Shown piece by piece: positions 14,201 to 26,559 of a stretch of DNA of 64,000 nt (the first letter of the stretch is position 1; every line of letters starts with the position of its first letter). The notes below the pieces were generated by a model. It did no database searches, was not told where the DNA came from, and saw only the letters and a list, made by a program, of their open reading frames with translations. The DNA is from Dactylonectria macrodidyma (lineage: Eukaryota; Ascomycota; Sordariomycetes; Hypocreales; Nectriaceae): positions 310,001-374,000 of the forward strand of contig JAGMUV010000013.1 in NCBI GenBank assembly GCA_020744425.1. Reading direction: 5' to 3'. The translations under genes and the position numbers were made by a program.

Positions 14201-16179
14201 AAGTAAATGCATTAAATAGTTATAATTAAAGGATAATGAGTTTTATAAATAGTAATTATTATAAAAAGAGAAGTTAAGTTATATAAAAGAGAAAGAGAAG
14301 AAAGAGAAATAGCTTTTAAAATTTTAAGTAGTAAGAGGTTATTTATTTTCCTTACTAATTATAATTTACTTAATATACATTAATCTTAATATATATATTT
14401 CCTTTATTTTAAAATACTTCTTTTTTTCCCTTTCCTTTCCCTCCCTTTTTCTTCTTCTTTATACTTTATTAATATTATTTAATTAACTTATTAATAATAG
14501 CTTCTTCTAACTTCTACCTTTCTAATATTATTAAAGTCTATTAAAAAGCCCTTTTTAATATATATATCTATATAGCTAGTTAGTTAGAAAGTAATGAATT
14601 TTCCTTTTATACTAATTTAACTTAGAATAGTTATTATAAGACTTTATTAACTAAAAAAGAGTAAAAGGAGGCTTGCTTTATATTAATAAGTATTCTTTCT
14701 TACTTAAGACTATTTAATTTAATAGTTTTATAATTTAAGAAGTACTGTACTATTTAGATTTACTTATATATAGCCTTTAATTATAATAATCTCTCTCTTT
14801 TTATTAAATTTATTTCTAAAAGAGAGTTACTTAATATTAACTCTATTAAGAAGCATATCTAAGCCTAGATTTATAAAGATAAAATAGTTAATATAGTCTT
14901 AAAATACTTAATAAAATATATTTTTAACTAGCCCCTTTAGTTAGTATATATTCTTACTAATTTAGGCTATTTTTATAAGTATTTTATTAAAGAATTATTT
15001 TACTAACCTAAGTATAAGAAGGCTTTAATTATTACTTTCTTTAGATATTAAAATCTACTATTCTATAAGTACTATATTTAATTAAATATTTTAAATTACT
15101 TTATAATTAAAGAGTATTATATATAGCTATTTTATACTTATTAATCTATCCTAGGGTTTATAAATAGAAAATATACAAATTATATTTAGAATATTAATTC
15201 TTAATATAAATAGTCTTTTTTTAGTAAATATTTAATTTCTAAGCCTAGTTTTAGTACCTCTTTTAACCTCTTATTTAAAAAGAAGTATTCTATTAATTTT
15301 AATAATTAGGTAATAAGCATTTTTAACTATATAAGCTGCTTTTATATTTTTAATAAATTCCTTTTAGCTTAAGAGAATGACTCCTTTTATAATAAAGCTA
15401 TTTAAAATGCTAAGAAATATACTACTTAGAATAAATCTTTAGGCTTTTCTAAGGCTTAAGTCTTTATAGTTTAGTCTATTAATAGTAGTTTAGAATTAGA
15501 TTAGTTAATTAACCTAGTTTAACTTATCTTCTGTATACTAGACTCCTTTATTTAATAGCTTTAATACTTAACTTAATTATTATAGTATAGAATAAATAGG
15601 ATTTTATTAGTTAGCTCTTTTTATAATTAACCTTTCCTTTATATAAAGTATACTTATCTATTTATAGTACTATATCTAACTTATTATTTTAAGTAAGTAT
15701 AGCTTTTATAGCTTTTCCTTTATTTTATAGCTCTAGAGTTATTTAATTAATTAGTTTATATACTTTATATATTAATTCTAATACTTATTTAGTCTTAAGT
15801 TTAATTTTTTAAGCTATAAATTTATATAGCCTTTAATTAGCTAAGATATTAGTAAGTAATAACTATTTATCTTTTCTTACTTCTTATACTATACCCTTCT
15901 TTAAAATAATAATAAGTATAAATTTTAGACTTATTATTATTTCCTACTCCTTTATCTTACTTAAAGAGATTTAAACTAGTCTTTCTAGGCTTAGTCTTTA
16001 TATAAGAGTTAGATTTCTAATCTTCTCTTCTCCTTAGTACTAGTATTAGTTAGTTAAGAGGGAACTTTAAGGCTTATTTTTAATCTATCCTTCTCTCTTA
16101 GGCTTATTTCTTTATTTTAATTTATTTAATTAACTAATCTAGCTTAAGGATTATTATAAAAAAGGCGCTTTTAGTAAGA
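11251..16179 (+). other. Degenerate coding-like region, antisense to pol, right arm
   Basis: Post-integrase region of the right-arm element. On the plus strand two blocks, about 12,200-14,200 and 14,480-15,540, translate into long stretches interrupted mostly by TAA or TAG, as if glutamine and tryptophan codons had been mutated by RIP. Purine/pyrimidine-rich spacers lie between them (about 14,280-14,460). No catalytic motif is recognisable. If coding, it ran opposite to gag-pol. It might instead be a separate older transposon. A profile search of a RIP-corrected translation would decide. Confidence 0.25.
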
Positions 16180-19100
16180 GGGAGCTAAAGAATCATTATC
16201 TGGATTCTACTAGCTATCTTTATCTTATTAAAACACTTTAAGGTATTCTTTATAATAAGTAATACTAAATAATAGCCTATTTAGGGTTTTTAAGTAATAC
16301 TAGCCTTTATTTAAGGCTATTTTAATCCTATATAGCCTTTATTATTTAGGCTTAAACTTAGTTATTATAAAAAGGTTAGTTTTTTTAAAGTTATTATATT
16401 ATAATACTAAGTTATTAACTTTTAGTAAGGCTTTTCTTAGAATATAGGGAAATCCTTAATCTTTCTTTATTACTTTTCTCTTTCTAAACTTAGTAACCCT
16501 TTACTTTATAATCTCTATATCTTTATTTAAGAAAGAAAGAGTATGAATTCTAATTATAAATATTTAATTAAATGTTTTTATATTATCTTAAAGGATTATT
16601 CTTTATATAAGTATATCTCCTTTTAGTAAGAGACCTAGTTTATACTTATATAATAAGTATATAGAAGTATAGTTATAAAATGCCTTTAGTAATACTCTAT
16701 TTATAAATAGAATAGCTAAAAAGTTAATTAACTAATTCTTAGTCTTTAAAGTATCTATCTTTTTAATATAAAATATAATATTACTATAGCTTAATTTAAT
16801 TAACCTATTTACTTTAATATTATATATAAAGATATATATAGTCTATATACTTAAGTCTTTTAAAATATTTATAAGGCCTTATTAATATTCTAATTTATTA
16901 TTAATAACTACTATAATAAGTATCTTATAGTAAGAAAAGATCTTTCTTAAGAATAAGTATATATAAGAGGCTTTAAGTAACTTTAAAACTTTAGCTTTAA
17001 TTTATTTAATAAGATTATATCTAGCTTTTAGTAAATACTTTTTACTTTAAGACTCCTTAAGATATTAAGTATTTATATAAATCTTTATTATAGAATAACT
17101 AAGTTTAATAAGTATTATAAGTTTTTTAGCTTATTATGCATTATGGATTTAATAAGTCTTATAAGCTAGAATAGCTATATTTATATTCTTATAAAGGTTT
17201 AGCTAATAGTATTTCTCTTTTAAGAGTTTTATAGTGTTCTTTTAGCTTTAATACTTATAGTCTTTATAATATAATTTAATTAAATGCTTTTATATATCTT
17301 TATTCTTAATAACTAGCTTAAGATTATAGTTTAAGTAAGTTATTTATAATTATAAAATTCTTTTATAAAAGAAGAACCTTTTTACTTTAAAATAAAGATA
17401 TATATATACTTTATTTAATATATTTTTAAAGCATTACTAAGTCTATAAGAACCTCCTTAGGACTTTTAACTTACTAGTATATTCATCTTTTAATAATTCT
17501 AATAATAATTAAGCTTCTTACTAGGTTTTTACTAGGTTAATTATAATAGTATTTAATTATTAATTAATAAAGGCTTTAATATTCTTTTTAGTTTCTTAGT
17601 CTAATTAATTAAATAGGCCTAATGGTTTTCTAAATAGCTTATTAGCTATTATATTCTTAATTCTAAGTATATATTAGATTATAAAGTTAAAGAGTAGTAA
17701 GTAATTAATTTATTTATTAACTAGTGCTTTTAGAATATCTATCCCTTTTTTATTAAGCTAATAGACTAATACTTAAGTATCTATCTTTAATATAAAGTGA
17801 ATTCTATATAAATATATATATAACTATTTAATTAAAAGTAAAATGCTTTAGTATTCTTTTTTTATACTATTATAGTTATATTCACTCTAAGTTTATATAC
17901 TAGATTTAAATCTTATTAAATAGTATTTACTATTTACTATTTATATAAGAATATAATCCTAATTTAATAAGCTAGTATTAGCTATAAGAATAACCTTTTT
18001 ATAATTAGAAGATAGGTTTAGAATAATTAAAATAAGTACTAATAATAATTTATCCTTTAGTATTTATATAGCCTTAGCTTATAAATCACTCTAAATAAAT
18101 TTAATATCTTTCTTTAGTAAACTTATTAATAGCTTTATAATAGTTATATATTTAATAACCTATATCCTATAATAATTAATAATTCTTAAGAATGCTCTAA
18201 CTTCTATATTAGAGTTATAATAAGTTTACTTAGTGATTTTAATAACTTTAGCCTCTTCTAGCAATCTCCTATAAGTATTATAAAGATATCTAACTATTAG
18301 AGTAGTTTATTTATAAAACTGTGATTTTAGTATAGAAATAGTGTATTTAGCTAGTTTAATATTTAATAAGGTCTGATTTAGGTTAATTAAATGCTCTTTA
18401 ATATACTATCTGACTCTTAGGCTAGCTTCTTTATTATTATAAGTTATAGTAAGTCCCTTTATTACTATATTATTAAAGAAAGTTATATAGATATCTAGTA
18501 TTAAGTTAAATAAGATATAAGTAATAATCCTTATAAATTAGGCTATAGAGTTAGTCACTCCTTATAGTAATATGCATATCCTTAGTAAGCTTAGCAGTAT
18601 TATAAAAGTGGTTAAATCCTTACTTTCTTTAGTTAGACTGATTTAGTTATATTTTAAAAAGAAGTCTAAGAGTGATAATATTTAATATATTACTATATTT
18701 ACTAAGAATTCCTTAGTATTAAAAGGGCTTAAGTTATTATAAATAGTAATATAGTTTATTTTAGTAATTAAATTAATTAACTAGATTCTACTATCCTTTT
18801 TTATTATAAGTATAAAGAGGTTCTTATAAAAGCTATAGCCTTCTTTTAGAATGCTTCTTCTAAGTTACTAATAAAATAGATTAATAACCTTTTAATATAG
18901 TCCTAAAGGAATAAGAATACTGCTTACTTACTAAACTTTATAAAGGATAACTTTAATAACTTATAAAAGAGTAATTACTAAGTTAATTCTTTTATAATCC
19001 TTAAAATCCTAAGCTAGTATAGCCTCTTTATTATATAAAATAGTAATAAATATATCTTATTCTTCTTTAAATAAGGTCTTATTTATTTAATTAACTATTT

Positions 19101-20820
19101 TTACTAGCCTCTCCTTTATTAACTAATTCCCTTTCTCTAAAGTAAAGAATTTAAATATAAAGAAGTTAGAATACTTACCTTCCTTTTCTATTTAAGAAGC
19201 AATCTTTACTATCTTCTTCGATTTTTAATAAGGGTCGCCTTTTAGTACTAAACTATTAGATAGTAAGTTATTAATTAAGTAAATCTTAATGCCTTTTTAT
19301 TTATAAAGAGTATTTACTTTAATATATTAAGTATTTTTATTAAAAGGCTGACTTTTCTTTAATCTTTTTTTTTTAATAAAGTGTTTTAAGCATTCTAATT
19401 CTTCTTATATATTAGTAATAGTATTAGTATATTAAGTAGCTATACTAATAGTAAGGATTTAAATAACTTTAGTAAAGTCTTCTTAAGAAAGTATCTAGCT
19501 TTTTTTAAGAATATTATTATCTTCTAATAGAAAGTTATCTAATTTATAAACTATTAGAAGATTAATTATAAGTAGTATTAATACTCTATACTTTACTTCT
19601 TTAAGTATAGTATATTATATTTAATTACTCTTATAATAAGAATAATTAAGTAAATATTACTTAAATTAAAATAGATTATAAATTACTTTTAATTAATTAA
19701 ATAATTAAATATAAGTTTACTAGCTTTAATAAATAGTATTCTTAAAATAAATAAAACTATAATTATTAAAGAGAGTGCTATATATAGCTAGATAGGTATA
19801 TATATATTTCTAAAGTATAAAGTTATAATTACTTCTTTTATTATTAAGATCTTCCTTTTAGAATAGGAAGTTATAAAGGCACTAACTAGCTTAATATTAA
19901 AACTATAGTATTAAGCCTATTTATAAGAAATAAGATTTCTTTCTAAGCCTGAATTTACTAATACTTTTATTATAATACTTTTAAGAACTTTTAATTAAAT
20001 AATCAGTTATAGAATATCTTATAAATATAATATCTTAAGTAAGTTAGATATACTTATAGAGTTAATTACTAAACTTAGAGTTAATTAATTAATTAAACTC
20101 TCTTCTAGTTTTATATAATCTTAAGAGTTATTAATAAAATAAATATTTCCTTTATTATCTTCTTTTAAATAATATCTTAAATAAAAGTACTTAAAGGTAA
20201 GGTTATTTAAGTTAAAAGAATGATTTTTATTAGATAATTTAACTATAGTAATAGTGAATTTAATATAATTCTTAAATAGGTTTTTATTATCTTTATATAA
20301 TAATACTAAGGCTACTTAATAATAAGTATAGTTATTTATTTAATTAATTAATTTAAATATTATTATAATTATAAGTGCTTTTCTTTTAAGTATAAATAGC
20401 TTAATTAGCTATTTAGAATTAATAAACTCTATTCTATTAACTTATTCTATTATTATAATATAATTATTTAAATAAGCTTAACTTAATCTTATATTAATAA
20501 GCTTAAGAATAGTACTATAAAGTAAAAAGATCTTAACCCTTCTGACTATATTAAGCAAAGTAGTAGTAGCCTTATAGTATTAATTTTAAATAGAGTATAA
20601 GTTATTTATTCTAAATTATTCCCTAAATTTTATTTAATTAGCTAATTTTTAGTAACTAAGGATTATTTTAAGAATTATATCCTCTTCTTTTATAAAGACT
20701 ATAAAGATTAATAATAACTCTACTTACTCTATCTTACCTCTTTACCTCTTATTATTATAAGTATTAACTAATACTTCTTATTTATTATTATATTCTTTTA
20801 TTATTCTATAATTACTTTCT
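16180..20820 (-). pseudogene. Ty3/Gypsy-type gag-pol, RIP-inactivated (right arm)
   Basis: Inverted partner of 900-5,540, with the same domains in reverse: integrase about 16,390-17,340, reverse transcriptase about 18,440-18,850 (FFNN in place of FLDD near 18,470), protease near 19,950 and gag-like sequence about 20,000-20,800. It carries numerous stop codons. The protease site keeps Ser-Gly but has lost the catalytic Asp codon, the reverse of the left copy. No product is possible. Confidence 0.85.
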
Positions 20821-20834
20821 TTAAGGCTAAAGTA

Positions 20835-21260
20835 ACGTACATAATAAGCGAGTGCAATAAACAAGGGTACGCAACACTTGAACTTTCCACTTTAAAGTAT
20901 AATTTTCAAAAAATCTTAAAATTTGAATTTAAGCTAAAAATTACTAAAAACTGGGAATTATATTTCTTAAGTGAGAATATATAAGATATAAATTTCTAGA
21001 ATTTTATGTATTTTTATTTTTTAACTTATTAAGAAAAAATCTATTCGCACTATGTACCTTATTATATCTAACTTAATAAGCTAGTTAAAATTATAAAAAA
21101 AAAATATTTACTATATTAAAATATATTAAGCTAAAAAAATAAAGCTTATATAAGTCTAATAATTTTATTACTGGTTTTAGGTTGTTTAGAGTAGGTTATT
21201 TTTTACTGTACAGTGCACTGTTGCACTCGCTTGTTTATTACACTCGCTTATTAAGTACAT
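20835..21260. mobile_element. MITE with TA target duplication
   Basis: A 426-bp non-coding insertion. Its ends are imperfect terminal inverted repeats, ACGTACATAATAAGCGAG on the left and ATGTACTTAATAAGCGAG read inward from the right, continuing as AATAAACAAG. It is flanked by TA on both sides (20,833-20,834 and 21,261-21,262). The left arm has the empty site with one TA (AAGTAGACC read as reverse complement near 885-893). TA duplication points to the Tc1/mariner/pogo superfamily. It keeps many intact CA and CG dinucleotides, unlike its surroundings, so it entered after most RIP or escaped it by being short. Confidence 0.88.
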
Positions 21261-21262
21261 TA

Positions 21263-23700
21263 GACCTTTTTAAGTATAAGAATGACTTAAACTTAATAAA
21301 TAGAGAAATACTCTTTTAATTACTTACTCTCTTCTTTTAAATAGTTTAAAATAAAGATTAAATTAGTTCTTATAATAAGTTCTATTAGAATAATAAAAAA
21401 AGTAATTATTATATTTATTTAATTAATTAATCTAATAATATATAAATATAGTTTATTAAATATTTCTTACTTATATTTTAAAGGAGTTTAGTTATATATA
21501 GACTTAACTAAGCTCTTAATATCTATTACTTAAGTTATATAAAGGGGATTATTAATATAAGTTAAAGTAATAACTATTAGTTATTAAATATAAGATTCTC
21601 TTTAGAAGGCTATTATTAAATATAGTAGTAAATACTACTTATTACTTACTTTTAATTAGTAAAAGCCTACTTTAAAATTATATTTTATATACTCTTTCTT
21701 AAAGTTATATATTAAGTATTTATATTAGTTAAAGTAATAGTCTAGGACTTAATAATACTAATATCCTTTTATTCTATTAAATAATAAAGTAGTATTTATT
21801 ATAAGTAAGGACTTATTATTTAATTAATTAAATAGATTTATTAAGACTTAGCTAGTTATAATATTCCTTATAGCTTTATTATATTTTCTATAACTCTCTT
21901 ACTAATACTAGAGAGTTATAACTAAGTCTTAATTAATCTTCTCTATTAAGGCTAAGCAAACCTATAATAACTTAAAGCTATATACTAAGTTATTAATAGA
22001 GTTATTAAGACTAGTTACTAGTAGTAGTTAAATAGTTAAGCTAGTGGGTATTTATATACTATAAGGAGGGATATAAGCTAGTAGTAATAAGTATTAAAAA
22101 GTTACTAGCTTAAAAGGGGTTATTATAAACTGTGATTTTATTTAATTAAATGGATAATTAGAACTAGATCGTTCTCTAATAGTTATATTTATATCTAAGT
22201 AAGAAATAATATATTAGTATAGAGTCTTATACTCTAGCTGACCTAATTTAGTTAGACTTTTATTACTCTTTATATAGACTGACTATATAAGTTTTATAAG
22301 TAAGATATAGTAAAGAGCCTATAATTAGTAAGAAGTCTTTAAGTCTGTTAAATTAACTATTATTATAAGGAAAGAGTAATAGTATATTAGCTATTAGATA
22401 GAACTTAGATTAGCAGCTTTTAGGATCTGGGTAGTATTTATCTAGTTAAGTGTTATTTCTAGGGTTTCTTTAGAATTAAGATCCTAGCCTTTAAATATAT
22501 TCATTAGGTTTATCTTAGTTATAGCCTATTCGAATTATTAAATAGCTAATTAGACTATAGTTTTTACCTTATTATCTATATAGAAATAGATAAAGTATAA
22601 AGGCCATTATTTTTTAAGTACTCTATTGTTTTTAATAGTGATTTTAAAGGCTTTTATATAAGCTATAATATTTAATCTATTAAACTTATATTTTAATTCT
22701 TATATTAAAGAATGAGTTTAAGCTAGAATACTTAAAGTAATATAATTAAGTTTTTCTTTTAAGATATTTATTATAAGCATTATTATTACTAACTTATTAG
22801 TTAATAATATTAATATTAAGAAGGATGCTATCTTTATAGAGTATAACTAAGGATAAGTTCATTATTACTCTTTTCATCCCCTTCTAGACTGAGTTCTATA
22901 ACTTAGTAAAGGGCGTTATTATAAAAGTAATTAATTAAGTAAATATAAAAGTTAGAAAGTAAAAGCATACTTTAAGAATTAGATATTTTCTAAATTATTT
23001 ATCTTTATCCCTAGCTATAGTCTTAAGGATTAGGAGAGTCTTATATAAATCTATCTAAAGGAAATAACTAAGGCAATTAAAAGGTCCTTTATAATTAGCT
23101 ATATAATTAATAAGATTATTAATAATATTAGAATATTAAATAATAAAGATAATATAAATAGTCTGGATTTTTAACTCTTAATGCTTTTTAAGTAAATAGT
23201 TATAAAAGGATTAATAATAATTATCTAATTAATTACTTATAAGGGTCTAGACTCTTCCTAAGTCTTAACCTCCTATTTTATAATAGCTTTTTACCTTATT
23301 TTTATATTAGCTTTAATTATAAGTAGTATAGTTAGTATATTATTAGTACTAAGTAAAATGCTTTATAGTATTAATAATAAATCTATTATAAATTAGTATA
23401 ATAAATAAAAGTAAAAGGCGATTTTAATTCTATCTTTAATAAAATTAATTAATTAACTAAAGATATTATATACTTTTAAATTAGAAGCACTAAGTAAGCT
23501 TATTTTTAGAATTAATTAGATATTCTATATTATCCTAATCCTATGCCCTTACTTACTTATACTACCTCCCTTTCTATACTTAGCTTAAGTCTTTATAATA
23601 GCTTAAAAGTATTATTACTTACTTAATTAATCTATTAATTAATAGGATTAATTAATTAATTAAACTAATAGCTTATTACCTTACTATAACCTTTAAAATA
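21263..23700. other. Leader region of right-arm element, no gene recognised
   Basis: AT-rich sequence between the gag-like region and the 5' LTR of the minus-strand element. Its outer 1.5 kb (22,154-23,700) has no partner inside the window. I see no recognisable domain. The leader is unusually long, so part of it may be another insertion. Confidence 0.4.
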
Positions 23701-24100
23701 TATTAAATAGGAGGATAAGAAGGATATTATTACTTAAAGTAATAGATACTATAAAGTAAGCAAAATATATAATAAAGTAAGAGTAAATAAGACTTATAAA
23801 ATAAAATAGATAAAAAGAAGGCTAGAGCTATAATTAAGCAGCTAGTTAAAAAATGAATTAGATATTCTAATTAATTAAATAAATCTTATTATAATAATAT
23901 TAAAAACCATTTAATAACTTAAAATTAAAAGTAAATAAGAATATGATTAATTCCTATCTATATCTAAGTTATCTTTACCTTTTATCTCAGACTAACTCCT
24001 ATTATCCTTATTAATAGCTTTATTAAGACTAGTACTTAAATTAGTCGGCTAATTAAAATGTCCAGGCCATTCTAGCTAGTGGGCCCTCAGCTCTGACACA
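23701..24100 (-). repeat. 5' LTR of right-arm element
   Basis: This 400-bp LTR starts TATTAAATAGGAGG (mutated TGTTGGGCAGGGGG) and ends GGGCCCTCAGCTCTGACACA at 24,081-24,100. It matches 10,874-11,250 in the same orientation and 10,473-10,871 in inverted orientation. Its inner half is less RIP-mutated than the other copies. With the truncated LTR it bounds an element of about 13.2 kb, including the MITE. Confidence 0.85.
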
Positions 24101-24479
24101 GTAGAGTATATAATAAGAATAATATAAGTTATAATAAGGATTAGTAGCTCTATAATAAGTATAGTAAAGAAGAGCTTAAGTATAAGAATATAAGAAGCTT
24201 TTTTAATAAGATTATTATATTTAATATGTTTTTATTAAATATAGTACTATAAGCAACTGATACTAATAAATTACAATTTACTATTAATATAATCAGAAGT
24301 GAATATATAAATATATAAGCATAGCTATATTACTAGCTAATTAAAAGTGTATAGAATTTACACTTTTAGCTATATATTTATATTTTAAAAGGTAATAAGT
24401 TTATAAATATAAATAATCTTTAGTATTTTATAAAAGCATTTCTAATACTATTCCTATTTAGTTTTAATAGGCTATAGTA
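24101..24479. other. Region between LTR and Helitron Rep, with a hairpin
   Basis: AT-rich, and no coding domain is recognised. It contains an inverted repeat, AAAAGTGTA / TTACACTTTT, at about 24,343-24,370. It may be the 5' part of the Helitron ORF. Confidence 0.35.
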
Positions 24480-26254
24480 TAAGGAGGAAATAGAATTAGA
24501 CCTATAGAAAAATAGTCTTTAGCTTAGAGAGCATATTTATAATACTAGTAAAGATAATACTAGAATGGCTATATTTTCACTAATATATACCCTTAGACTT
24601 TATATATAAATAAAAAAAGTGCTATAATAATATAATAATTACTTTACTAATTACTTAGCGTTTTTATTTTTAGTATTTAATATAGAGGTTTAGTTTAAGA
24701 ATAGAGAAGTAAGTATAGTAAGTATATAATAAAATAACTTCCCTAAGGTTAAAAGAATTATTTAGTTATTAATACTTAAAAGGCTAGCAGAAGTATAAAA
24801 GGAATTAAAAGTTAGAGAAAGTACTTAAAATAAAGATATTAAAAAGCTCTTATAATATATCTTATACTTTAGCTATAAGCAGGCTATATTATAAAAGTTA
24901 TAACTAGCTATATATAGAAAGATTAAATTATTAATTATTAAATATAATATATTAGTAATTTAATTTATATTAAACCCTAATAATATTATAAACCTAGTAA
25001 AACTATATTTAATAGCATACTAAAAGGAGGATAGTTATACTATAGAAATAACCCTACTTTAGGCCCTTTAGAATAAGTATAAGAGAGTAAAGCTAATAAT
25101 AACTAACCCTATAAGCTCTACTATTTTCTTTTATTATAAAATAAAGATATTCTTTAAATATTATATTAAAGTTAAGAAGGAATCTATATTTAGTCAGATT
25201 AGATAGTATTTTACTACTATTAAGATTAATAAATATAGTACTCTTTATATCTATAGTTTACTATAGCTTAAGAAGAACTTAAAGCTTAGAAACTTTATTA
25301 GTACTTATAGAAATAGAGAGGATAATAAGAATATAATAATAAAATAAAAAGGAATCCTAAAATATATTAATTCTATCTTTATTAAAGTATATATATTTAT
25401 ATATTAATATAACTAAAACCTAATATAGGGTTAAAAGCTAAACTATTATTTAAGATCTAGATAAATCTACTGCATTTAGTAAGGAGAGTAAGACTAAAGT
25501 AGTTTATAATAATATATCCTACTTAATAATTAATATAAAGCGCTTTTTTAAATATTTTAATAATAAAGCCCACTTTTATATAAAGAGGATTTAAATATAT
25601 ATCCATACTATAACTTATATTAAATACTCTTATAATAAGGAGAGAAGAAAGAAGTCTATATATTAATTTTATATATTTTAAAAGCTCTTTATAAAAAGCA
25701 AATTTAGTATAAATAGTATACTTTAGCTTTAATACTTATATTTTATAATTAATTAATAAAATAAGCTAATAGTAGTTAGATTATAGTATAATTATAATAT
25801 CTCCTTTATTAAAACCTAAATTAGGATAATAACGCTAGTATATTACTTAATAAATTATACTATAAAGATCTAAGATCTAATTTAGAAGAGAGTAGCTATA
25901 ATAATAAAGCTCTTTCTAAATATTAATATAACTAGCGCTATTAGGCTAAGTATAATAACTGCAAATTATAAAGCTAAGGTAAATATAAATTGCTAGTATT
26001 TAATAAGAATTGCTAATAGAATATTTATTAAGTAGCTATTATTATAAGTAGAGGTAATTATATACTTTTTAAATTACTTAGGTAAGTTTTTAAATACTAA
26101 ATAATAGTTATATATAAATATAATAATAATATACTAAGTAATACTCTAATATTAGTAGTATTTTTAGTAATATAATAGTACTTTAAGTAATAATAATAAT
26201 TAACCTTTTAAGAATATAAGTAGTAATAATAATAGTAATAATGCAGAAGCTAGT
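24480..26254 (+). pseudogene. Helitron Rep (HUH) domain, RIP-inactivated
   Basis: N-terminal half of a Helitron transposase read in frame 1 (for example ATG 24,565). The translation shows the fungal Helitron-like N-terminal pattern: RMAIFSLIYTLRLY, FLVFNIEVQFKNREVS and INPN-like text. At 25,243-25,266 it reads LYIYSLL-stop, where the Rep HUH motif LHIHGLLW is expected; both histidine codons CAC/CAT have become TAT. Stops are TAA/TAG at expected Gln/Trp sites. The ORF is interrupted at the TSD CTAGTG (26,249-26,254) by nested retroelements and resumes at 32,692. Helitrons move by rolling-circle replication; this copy cannot encode an active enzyme. Confidence 0.82.
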
Positions 26255-26348
26255 GTGTTGGGCAGGGGGACAAACAACCACCCGAAGTGATAGCGAGCTG
26301 GGCCCGAAAGGAGGGCGAAGGACGGCAAGATAAGGCCTAGGAAACAAA

Positions 26349-26555
26349 TGTCAGAAAGCTAGCGTGGCACTTAGATGACTTGATTGTGTGTGTATTATGT
26401 GTGTGTCTAGGAGGTCTCCTGGCTATAACTGTGTATATATTCTAATTACTACTAAAAGTAGGGGCCTGAAGTATCTATACTAATAGGCAGTCTTAACTCT
26501 AGAGGTCATTATATAACTACCCGATTAAGTGCTTTATATATAATCTAATTTAATA
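26349..26555 (-). repeat. Copia 3' LTR
   Basis: This 207-bp terminal repeat begins TGTCAGAAAG on the plus strand and ends TTAATA. It is more RIP-mutated than its partner, mainly by C-to-T and G-to-A changes. Confidence 0.88.
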
Positions 26556-26559
26556 TGCC

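Larger units (their letters stand above)
10874..22153. repeat. Right arm of giant inverted repeat
   Basis: Reverse-complement partner of positions 1-10,848. It is longer mainly because of a 426-bp MITE at 20,835-21,260 that the left arm lacks. Many bases mutated in one arm survive in the other; for example the protease Asp codon survives on the left while the following Ser-Gly survives on the right. RIP therefore hit the two arms separately. Beyond 22,153 the right side continues to the element's 5' LTR at 23,701-24,100, whose left-arm partner would lie outside the window. Confidence 0.9.

Noticed and set aside
11251..16179. A Starship-type tyrosine recombinase (DUF3435)
   Set aside because: Considered for the antisense coding-like region, but no catalytic Arg-His-Tyr pattern or family motif could be read.
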